DNA of 64,000 bases, taken from contig OU015501.1 of the NCBI GenBank assembly GCA_907164885.2, positions 61,875,619 to 61,939,618 of the forward strand, written 5' to 3'. The notes under the pieces were generated by a model. It was not told the origin of the DNA. It did not search any database and saw only the letters and a program-made list of their open reading frames with translations. This document shows, one piece after another, positions 56,255-64,000 of the stretch (position 1 is the first letter of the stretch; each line of letters starts with the position of its first letter). The translations under genes were made by a program, and so were the position numbers. The stretch comes from Dolomedes plantarius (taxonomy: Eukaryota; Arthropoda; Arachnida; Araneae; Dolomedidae).

Positions 56255-58168
56255 ATGGCATTTAGTAGACGTAGAGGTCTAACACCTGAAGAAATAGAAT
56301 ATCTGTTAAACAAGACAGACAGTGAAGATGACATAGAATTATCTGATGATGATTATGATAGCTTAGCAGATCCAAATATTCTACCGCTTGTCAATGAAAC
56401 AGAAACTGTTGATACAAATGAAGAGAGTGATTCCTGTACATATTCAAACATCAACAATGATAATTTTCAAAATATTACTTCAGTCAGTGCTCCTAGTACT
56501 TTGGTCAGTGATCCTAGCACATTAGTAAGTGTTCCTGGGCCCTCTTTTAGTGTTCCAAGTGATTCTAGTCCATCTGTTCGTATTTCAAAAAAGTTGGGAA
56601 AAAAGAAAGAAATGATATGGAGAAAAAAGAATTTAATTTTGAATCAGCAGCAGCTTTCATTCTTAGGTGACTCTAAATTACCACCGAATATTTTGGAATT
56701 AGATACACCATTTCGTTTTTTTTCATTCCTTTTTCCTACAGAAATATTTGAAATGGTTAAAAGAGAAACAAATTTGTACACCACTCAAAAAAATCCAAAT
56801 TCTACATTTACTATAACTACCTTAGATATTCAGCAATTTGTCGGTATTATTTATTTTATGTCTGTAGTTCATCTCCCAAGAGTAAAAAACTACTGGTCTA
56901 ATTTTATTGGTCTGCCAATTATTCAAGACATTATGCCTTTGAATAAGTTTGAAAAATTACGGGAAGTCCTCCACTTCAACGATAACACTCAAAATCTTCC
57001 TGTATCTAACCCTGATCGTGATAGACTTTTCAAAATAAGACCACTTCTAGAAAAAATAAATGAAAATTTAAAAAAAGTTCCTCTTGAACAGTACTTATGT
57101 GTAGACGAACAAATCTGTTCAACAAAGTCACGTAATTTTATGAAACGATATAATCCGAACAAACCACATAAATGGGGATATAAAATGCAAGTTTTGAGTG
57201 GTGCATCAGGATTTGCTTACAAAATTGAACCAGATTCAGGCAAGGAAAATGTGATTAACTCTGGAGAGCCCGATCTTGGAGCAGCATCCAATAACGTAAT
57301 GCGTTTAGCAAGAATTATTCCACGACATAAGAATTACCGTTTATACTTTGACAATTATTTTACGTCAATTCCTTTGATTGTGTATTTGGCGAATGAAGGT
57401 ATTCTTAGTCTAGGAACAGTTAGGAGAAATCGTATACCTAACTGTAAATTACCTGATGAAAAAGAAATGAAGAAAAAAGAACGTGGATCTTCTGTTGAAT
57501 ATTGTGCAACAGTTGATGGGGTTGATGTTTCAACAACATCATGGAAAGACAATAAAATTGTTCATTTAGCATCATCATTTGCTGGTGAAGATCCAAAATC
57601 AACGGTCCGCAGGTATGATAAATCTACCAAAATGCACATTGAAGTTGACCGACCCTTTGTCGTAAGTGAATATAACAGACATATGGGTGGAGTCGATTTG
57701 ATAAACAGTATAATGGGAAGACAAAAAATATTACTAAGAAGCAAAAGATGGCAAATTCGTATGTTTTATCATTTCTTAGATTTAATAATGTCTAATGCTT
57801 GGCTATTATACAAACGTGTTCATATAGAGGCAAAAAAAACTGAAAAGTTGTTAAGTTCTGCCGATTTCCGCCTTGAAGTTGCAGAAACCCTTTGCAAAAT
57901 GAACACCAAGTCCAATGGTAAAAGAAAAAGAAAGAGCGAAGTTGAGGAAGGAATAGAAGATAAAAAACATAAAGGGCCTACTCAGCATATGCCACCAAAA
58001 CCAGTGCGCCAAGATGAAATTGGGCACTGGCCAAATTGGGCTGACAAAAGAATCCGATGTAAATACCCAAAATGCAAAGGATTCACACAAACTATTTGTG
58101 AGAAATGTGGTGTAGGACTTTGCTACAACAAAAATAACAACTGTTTTAAAAATTTCCACATAAATTAA
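56255..58168 (+). CDS. piggyBac-type transposase, intact
   Basis: 637 residues from MAFSRRRGLTPEEIEYLL, with no stops. Residues 1-110 are acidic and Ser-rich, with PSTLVS repeated at about 80-92. The DDE_Tnp_1_7-type core follows. The three catalytic Asp are D284 (CVDEQI), D366 (YFDNYFTS) and D481 (HMGGVDLIN). A basic GKRKRK (555-560) may be a nuclear signal. The C-terminus is a cysteine-rich zinc domain (C602, C607, C615, C618, C623, C630) as in piggyBac, used for end binding. It cuts at TTAA without leaving scars. Start chosen as the first ATG of the frame. Domestication is unlikely since both ends are still present. Confidence 0.96.
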   Translation: MAFSRRRGLTPEEIEYLLNKTDSEDDIELSDDDYDSLADPNILPLVNETETVDTNEESDSCTYSNINNDNFQNITSVSAPSTLVSDPSTLVSVPGPSFSVPSDSSPSVRISKKLGKKKEMIWRKKNLILNQQQLSFLGDSKLPPNILELDTPFRFFSFLFPTEIFEMVKRETNLYTTQKNPNSTFTITTLDIQQFVGIIYFMSVVHLPRVKNYWSNFIGLPIIQDIMPLNKFEKLREVLHFNDNTQNLPVSNPDRDRLFKIRPLLEKINENLKKVPLEQYLCVDEQICSTKSRNFMKRYNPNKPHKWGYKMQVLSGASGFAYKIEPDSGKENVINSGEPDLGAASNNVMRLARIIPRHKNYRLYFDNYFTSIPLIVYLANEGILSLGTVRRNRIPNCKLPDEKEMKKKERGSSVEYCATVDGVDVSTTSWKDNKIVHLASSFAGEDPKSTVRRYDKSTKMHIEVDRPFVVSEYNRHMGGVDLINSIMGRQKILLRSKRWQIRMFYHFLDLIMSNAWLLYKRVHIEAKKTEKLLSSADFRLEVAETLCKMNTKSNGKRKRKSEVEEGIEDKKHKGPTQHMPPKPVRQDEIGHWPNWADKRIRCKYPKCKGFTQTICEKCGVGLCYNKNNNCFKNFHIN

Positions 58169-58205
58169 AATTTTTGAATATTTGAATCTTAGTGTCATTT
58201 TTCAC

Positions 58206-58269
58206 ATTGTTGCAGAAATGCAACAATCCGTTTTTTGGTCATTTTCCATAATGTTGCAGAAATGCAACA
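58206..58269. repeat. Right subterminal palindromes of piggyBac
   Basis: ATTGTTGCA-GAAA-TGCAACAAT (58206-58227) and TGTTGCA-GAAA-TGCAACA (58252-58269), the same core as on the left, here as two near-identical direct copies about 44 bp apart. Confidence 0.8.
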
Positions 58270-58543
58270 ATCAATTTTTTTTCAATAAATTATTAATTTT
58301 ATGTTGTAAATTTTTTTTATTATTTTTTACGTGCTTAGAAGGATGTATTCTAATGTATGAGTAATTTTTTTTCAAATCAGAGGAGTTGAGATATAAAGGG
58401 TTAAGAACCAACTCAATGTAACAGTTCAATTTTTACAGTTTTGCAAAGATTACTTTAGATTATGGTAACAAAAGAATGCGATGCAAAAGAACTGATAACA
58501 TTTTTTTTAGGTTTATGACAGGCCACTTTTATAATCACCAGTA

Positions 58544-61379
58544 CACATACACATATATGTATATATATATTCAGCAATCCTTGGGCAAAATTTCTCCATA
58601 GGTTAACACTGAGGTGAACGAATCCAATAGGGTTAGTTCACAGCAGCCTTAAAAGAAGATTCATTCCATAAATAAGATGTTAGAAATTGTTGCTGAGTGG
58701 TTTTATAACATTAATTTCCTACATTTTTCTGTATTTAATGGTTATTTATGGTAATGATTCACAATTTGATGATACTTCTATTCCTTGTGAAGTTCTTTTT
58801 TTTTTCTTTTGCTCAATGTTAATAAATGCTCTACTTCAGATGTTTGTTATACCAGTTGTGCATCAAAGGGCAACACTTTTTTACTAACTTTTAAACCATA
58901 TTTTCTAGATTACCATAAAAAAATACCAATGTTAGAAGACATGTTAATATAGAATTAGTTATTTTTATAATATTGCTTAAATAACTGTTAACACTCATAA
59001 AAAAATTTTTAAACAGTAAATGAGATGTTGTTGAAAATTTGTTGCATATTAAGGAGTGTTAAAAACTATTATAGACCATAAGTAAATAACAGATAAACAT
59101 CTGTTATTGTACATATAGGTATGAATTTAGTATTAGGAAATATATTTTTGATCATCTGGACACAGCATAGTCAAACAAACTTTATAACTTTTTTTTTTCT
59201 AATGGGGCAGATACTTGTTTTTTCAACACTGTGAATTTGCTGACATCTTTATTATGGGACCATCATAAAAGTGAACAAACATCTCTTCCTATGAAGGGAC
59301 AGTACAAGAGTGTCCATATCTAAGTCAGGATTCTAACCTGAGCCCATTCTTTTACCAAATATTTGGGTTTACTGATTAGGGACAGGCCCACGTGTGCTCT
59401 CTCTGGAGGGAATGTGAAACCTTACATTGGCTTTGTTCTATCATGGAAATCCTCTTTCCTAATCATCACATACATCTGTATTAAATCATCCTGATCTGCT
59501 GGTATTAAATATGGAATTTCTCCCTAAGTTGATGTGAAGCAATTTAGCAGTGACAAAAACCTCTAGATAGTGATGTTTTTAAACAGAGGAGTAGTGGAGT
59601 TCAGGTGCCATCTATGATTCCTGTAAAAACTGGAACAAGATAAAGTTGTAAAGGCAAACTGGGGGCAACTTCAGAATGTTAAAATTCTATGCAGTTCAGC
59701 AATTCAAGGCCTTCTGGGTTTTATGGAATACTAAATAACAGATTGTCACTTTACCTCCTATCAATAGTGGTTATGAGACCAGGATAAAAATTTCAATGTT
59801 TAAAAAAAAAGTGGGAACCTTGCATTCAAAATGAAAACAAAAAATTAAATTTCACTCCGACATATTGCCCACCAAGCAGCCTAATAGAATAAGAGAACAA
59901 CTCTTGAAGATACTTGTCCTTCTGTAAGACTATGTCATAGCCATAATAAACCATGATTTGCCTGGCTAAAAACAGTTTTTGACCATAAGAATTTGCAAAT
60001 TGGTGCTGAAAGTTTAGGAAAGAGCTAGCTAGGTACCTCAAGGAAAGAGCAGAGCAAATCTAGAGTAAGAAATGCTATGAAAAGTATTCAAACCTAGAAT
60101 TAATTCAAGGAAGCTCTGTGACAAACTATTCAGATCAAGAAGTTAGGGGACCTAGTGCATTCAGAATCATAATACGGCATTCTTGTGTGCTTGTAGTTCA
60201 CATAGGAGTCACCTTTGTTGCAATGACTACCCATGGTTGCTACATAAATGCAGCAGTCATAGGACTATGCTAAAATGGTGAAGAATCAAGTTAGGAACCT
60301 TAATCAGATCACTACAAAAGAGAGTAGCAAGTTTTCAAATTTCCACAAGGATTTGTCTAATCTTAGATTGTGATTAAACTTTTGAACTTTGTAATAAGAA
60401 GACATTGTTAAAAAATAACAAAAAGTCTTATTCTGTAACACTTTGAGTTTTTTTAAAACAAATGCAGGCTGCAGAACCCCAGGCAGGAAAACTATGGTCA
60501 AAACAGGTGTTAATATTGAATTATTTAGAAACAATTTATTTCTTAAGGACATGTTAATACACTAGTTTAGTAAGCAGGAAAGGTAGGGCTTGTTATACCT
60601 ATATACCTAGCCTAGTGCTGTAGCCCAACCCTTGCATGTTGTCTCTGAGAAAGCAACTTAAAGTTTTAGATTACAAAAAATATAAAAAAGCTGCTGTTGG
60701 AAACAACTCATTTAAAATTAAAAAGAATTTCTTAAATGAGTTACAGAGTTTGGATGCTTCACTTCAGGTCTTATGATTCACTTTTGAGTCAGAAGAAAAA
60801 AAAGACTGGGCAAATGATTTCTGGCAATCTGAACAAATTTTGTTTCACTCCATAAATTTTTATTTTTCCAATTTTCATTAGAATGATTTTATTGTCTTTG
60901 GTTTCAAATGTTGTACCGCATTTTTTTCCCAGGTATTAGGGATTATAATCCCAACTTTCCTTCATAGCTGTGTGCATTTCTCAGTTTAGATATGAATTCT
61001 AGTATGAGATGTATATCACTGTCCTGGTATAGCCAGAAAATTCAAAGTTTATGTGACTTTGGTTGTTTCTCAGTTTTCTCAGTGTCTTGATAATCTCATT
61101 TAGCAACATCCTTCGTGGGTTGACAGTTTGCCTCTGGTTTTGCTTGCTCTTTAATCTGCTTAACAGTAGGATCTGAGCTACTCTTAGTAGATCCCAATTA
61201 TGACATTCCCCTTCATCTGGTTGGAGAATTTACGGGCTCCTTCTTTTAAAGTTAAATATTGGGAATTAGTTCACAACCAAGTTTATTGTTCAATCTGTGA
61301 AACCTCTTCCAGCATTCAAATTGTGAACGGTTTCTGATCATACTTGCTATGTCTTCACCACTGAGGTTCATGGTAGCTG
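58544..61379. other. Unassigned DNA
   Basis: No gene supported over 2.8 kb. Composition from about 59,200 is less AT-biased and may be degraded repeat. A short word GTTCACATAGGAGTC at 60197-60211 matches the end of the palindromic MITEs, perhaps by chance. At 59332 the minus strand has GGTTAGAATCC, a weak B-box-like word. Confidence 0.4.
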
Positions 61380-62640
61380 GTGGTTCCAAAGGATTTCCCA
61401 GTTAATCATCTCAAAATATTCCTCTGCTTTGAAATTTAAATTTAGAAGATCAAATTGGCATATTTTCCCCTTCCAGTCAGTTTTTCTTGCTTTCAATATT
61501 CTTCTGAGGCCAAGTTCTCGAATATGTAATCGTTCATCTAATAGTATTGCTAACAGAATGTTTTCAGAGTGAGCAAAATACGAGTTCCTCTCAATAACTT
61601 TGTGAACGATTGACTTAAATCTTCTGGCAAGAATGAGGTTTTTTATCATTCCGTGCAGGTGACGTGCTCCATGAGTAGCTCTTGGGGTTTTCTTTATTTC
61701 AAACTAGGATGGCACATAAAACCTTCATGACATATTGTTCTTGGAGCTTAAAGTGTTCTGTTGGTTCGGCAATCGACACATATAGGTGCAGAATTCTGTT
61801 GGCTGTAGTGAGCCATCTTGAATGAGACATCGTTCCAGGAGTCTGGAAGGCATTCCCCTGAGGATACTGCCCTAGAAATATCGAAAAGGTATTTCTGGTC
61901 TGCAATGAGGTCTTTTTTATCAATTTCAGGAAGAGTAACTGGAACTAGAAACAAAACTTGTCACAGCAAGGGTTTTGCATGTTTGCAGAGATTTTTTATT
62001 GTTCCGGAAAACTGTGGTCCAGATGCCTTTCTGTCAATCTTCTGGAAAAGGTGGTGAAGAGGTAGTTCATTAGTATGCAATAAGCATACAAACCAGTGCA
62101 ATTTATGGTCAACTGGTCAACAAAGATTTCAAACTGTCTAACTGCGCCATTTTTATTCCAAACGTTGATGTTCGTTCCATCACACCCAACGGCAACCAGT
62201 TCCAAAAGTGTAATCCCTTTCTGTGTAACGAAGTTAATGATGCTTCGTGTAATATCCACACTAGGCCCAGAATCCGGAATCACGTGTCCTATATAAACAG
62301 AACCAGGTTCTGACAACAAAACAATATGCTTTTCCACAGCTATAGTCCTATATAAAGAACTTCCCGTCTTTTCTTGCACTATAGTTCTGTCCTTTCTTCC
62401 CTCAGAGTAGATGGCGTGCAAAGACTGTGTTACTTGTGTAGAATTAAGCTGTGATTGTACCTTTCGATGTACTCTCTTCATCTTACGCCTGTCAATAATT
62501 TTAGATGGAGTATCTTTGTATACAATCCCTATATCTCGAAGCACAGAGGATGCAATGATAGCAGCTGACCTATCCGATACTCCCGTTCTATCACAAGCAA
62601 CGGCTAGATATGGCAGTGATACTCTCAAATGTGTGAAATG
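61380..62640 (-). pseudogene. Large protein of the unnamed transposon family, copy 2 (decayed)
   Basis: The minus strand opens ACDRTGVSDRSAAIIASSVL (about 62590). Then come DRRKMKRVHRKV, EGRKDRTIV, VYIGHVIPDSG and AVGCDGTNIN, to about 62120. After a frameshift: HWFVCLLHTNELPLHHLF and FSGTIKNL. After another: DQKYLFDISRAVSSGECL, then TMSHSRWLTTANRILHLYVS, then NSYFAHSENILLAILLDERL, RELGLRRILKAR and a stop near 61370. Order and motifs agree with copy 1 at 27270-29069. I found no inverted repeats here. The sequence keeps more intact motifs than copy 1, but at least three frame changes show it is dead. Confidence 0.6.
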
Positions 62641-63489
62641 CCATCTTTAGCACTGGCATTTGACAATAAATATCAATATTAATATTAATTATAAAATATT
62701 TTTTATTAAATATTAATTAATATTAATTTATAAATTAGTTACTTATTCAATTAATTATTATTTTTTGATAAAAAGACATTAAGAACTGTAAAAAAAAGCA
62801 ATACAAATATTCACTTGAGGTGTAAAACCTCAAGATGGCAACATTTTGAGCTGAAATTTGGAGGAAATTTGTTCCAGATAATTTCACACCAAATAATGAC
62901 TCAGGCAATGTGAATTTCGAGAAAAAGCTTTTCGCTCCACTCTACTGTAGATGTGAATCATAATTTCCATACTCTATTTCATCAGCACTGATGGAATGGT
63001 AATTCTCCTGCATCAGGGTTTAAAGGCTATCTTTGTAGAATAGGGGCATTACATAAATTTCTTTTAGGGTATCTATCTTTTAAAAATCTCAAATTTTTTT
63101 TGGTTTAATTTTAAAATTTCCAATGGAAAGATGTCAGCTAGATGTAACTGGGATAAAAACTACAAACTATGAGTGAAAATTTTCTTCTTTGAATGTCTGG
63201 CAAAGTTCTTCACTAGTTTCACCAATTAATCATTTTTTTGACAAGTATACAAAGTTATACTTTATTTTATGACAACTTGTACTCATAATAATTCAAAAGT
63301 ACTTATTTCAAAGGGAATCATAACCAATTTCTTTCTCTAAAAGTAGGCAATCTAATCATAGCAGTTTTAGTCTGTATAGGTAATTGTTTTCAGTTTTCCA
63401 TTGGTGTTTCTATAGACTACAGCTTTTCAGTTACTGGTATCACTAACCCAAGTTCAAAACAGGGTTAAGGTTTTGAATGAATAATTGTT
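62641..63489. other. Gene-free AT-rich DNA
   Basis: A short array of AATATTAAT-type words lies at 62668-62730. Nothing else supported. Confidence 0.45.
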
Positions 63490-63660
63490 TGGAATTTATT
63501 TATACATATAAAACAGTTCCGTAACTGACTGACAAATAACACACAGACCAAACTGCTGGACCTAGAGTGCTGAAATTTTGCATGGTGATTCTTCTTATAG
63601 TGTAGGGGTGCACTAAGAACAATTTTTCAAAAATTCTAAGATTTTTAAAAATTAAATTCT
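63490..63660 (+). repeat. Probable dispersed repeat fragment
   Basis: A block with words such as CTGACTGAC, ACAGACCAAACTGCTGGACC and GTGCTGAAATTTTGCATGG, of the kind I recall as a widespread repeat in invertebrate genomes. Only one copy is in this window, so the call rests on recollection. Confidence 0.3.
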
Positions 63661-64000
63661 TAAGCTGTTTTTCTAACTTTTTTAAAGTTTGCATTTAAAA
63701 TAATAATTTGAGGGTTATAAAATATATATCATGAGAAAGATCATAAAAATTCCTTTAAAATGAAATCTTTTTCAAATCTTTACCTCCATTTTTCTGATTT
63801 TTGGTGAATTTTTAAATAATTTTTAGAATTTAATTTATTAAATACTGATTATGTGGTTTCTTTTTTTTGTGATACTTTGAATTAATTTTGCATCACGTAC
63901 ATAAAAAAATAAATTGACAAAAAATATTAAAATACAGTAAAAGAATAAATTTTACCACTAGACTAACTGAGATGGAAGTATTTTAAAAATTTATTTCAAA
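63661..64000. other. Gene-free AT-rich end of window
   Basis: Nothing supported. Confidence 0.5.

Larger units (their letters stand above)
55528..58400 (+). mobile_element. piggyBac-type DNA transposon, apparently intact
   Basis: TTAA flanks both sides (55524-55527 and 58401-58404). Ends start CCCTTTATGTC on the left and CCCTTTATATC inward from the right. Length 2873 bp. It carries one full transposase frame and a set of internal palindromes near each end. Confidence 0.95.
55432..58541. mobile_element. MITE of about 230 bp split by piggyBac
   Basis: CCGGTGATTATAAAAGTGG at the left and CTGGTGATTATAAAAGTGG inward from the right bound the piggyBac element. TA follows on the right (58542-58543). 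Without piggyBac and one TTAA the unit is about 230 bp, noncoding, with a Tc1/mariner-like look. Confidence 0.7.

Noticed and set aside
57851..58198. 115-codon minus-strand frame at the piggyBac C-terminus
   Set aside because: Antisense to the zinc-domain region of the transposase; no independent evidence.
60197..60211. Third copy of the palindromic MITE
   Set aside because: Only 15 bases match and no second arm is present; could be chance.
62668..62730. CRISPR-like or satellite array
   Set aside because: Only short AT-rich word repetition, with no regular spacer or unit length. Nothing else in the window resembles a CRISPR array.

Overview
Eukaryotic, AT-rich nuclear DNA from an arthropod. 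The one host gene I can identify, glycoprotein hormone beta-5, is arthropod-like, and the transposon families look like those common in chelicerates. A spider is my best guess, but this is inference. Almost everything else recognisable is mobile DNA of very different ages, from dead relics to elements that look newly inserted.

Left third (1-20,600). The 5' end of an LTR retrotransposon runs off the left edge (gag start, primer site and LTR, minus strand). AT-rich DNA follows, with a few tRNA-like SINE relics and a perfect 25-bp hairpin at 8,446-8,504. The host gene Gpb5 lies on the minus strand at 12,578-14,313 as two coding exons with consensus splice sites. A foldback retroelement carrying a hammerhead-ribozyme-like motif sits 23 bp upstream of its coding-exon splice acceptor, with an 11-bp target duplication.

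Middle (20,600-35,300). This is a transposon cluster: a dead Tc1-like element, a tRNA-derived SINE with a perfect 11-bp target duplication, a mariner-type element with perfect 23-bp ends, a Penelope-like reverse transcriptase relic, a possible solo LTR, a 2.9-kb inverted-repeat element of a family I cannot name, a second dead Tc1 and a third Tc1 with an intact frame. Between 24,981 and 31,362 successive elements are separated only by (TA)n runs. The third Tc1 has a full-length transposase whose catalytic glutamate is replaced by glycine.

Right half (35,300-64,000). A complete Ty3/gypsy-type LTR element at 39,415-43,973 has LTRs that read as identical, intact gag and pol, and a -1 frameshift heptamer right at the gag stop. 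After it come a nearly intact Tc1-like element (46,165-47,385), two palindromic MITEs, an inverted-repeat element with another nested inside, and a mariner-type element whose transposase is split by a 292-bp insertion that carries a second hammerhead-like motif. An intact piggyBac transposase gene lies in a 2.87-kb element that is itself inserted in a MITE. A second relic of the unnamed 2.9-kb family closes the window. The two hammerhead-like copies differ by a compensatory base-pair change, which suggests the fold was selected.

Apart from Gpb5 the genes form no pathway: each mobile element is a separate unit. The links between them are nesting (piggyBac in a MITE, a ribozyme-bearing retroelement in a mariner, an element inside an inverted-repeat element) and shared landing sites in (TA)n.
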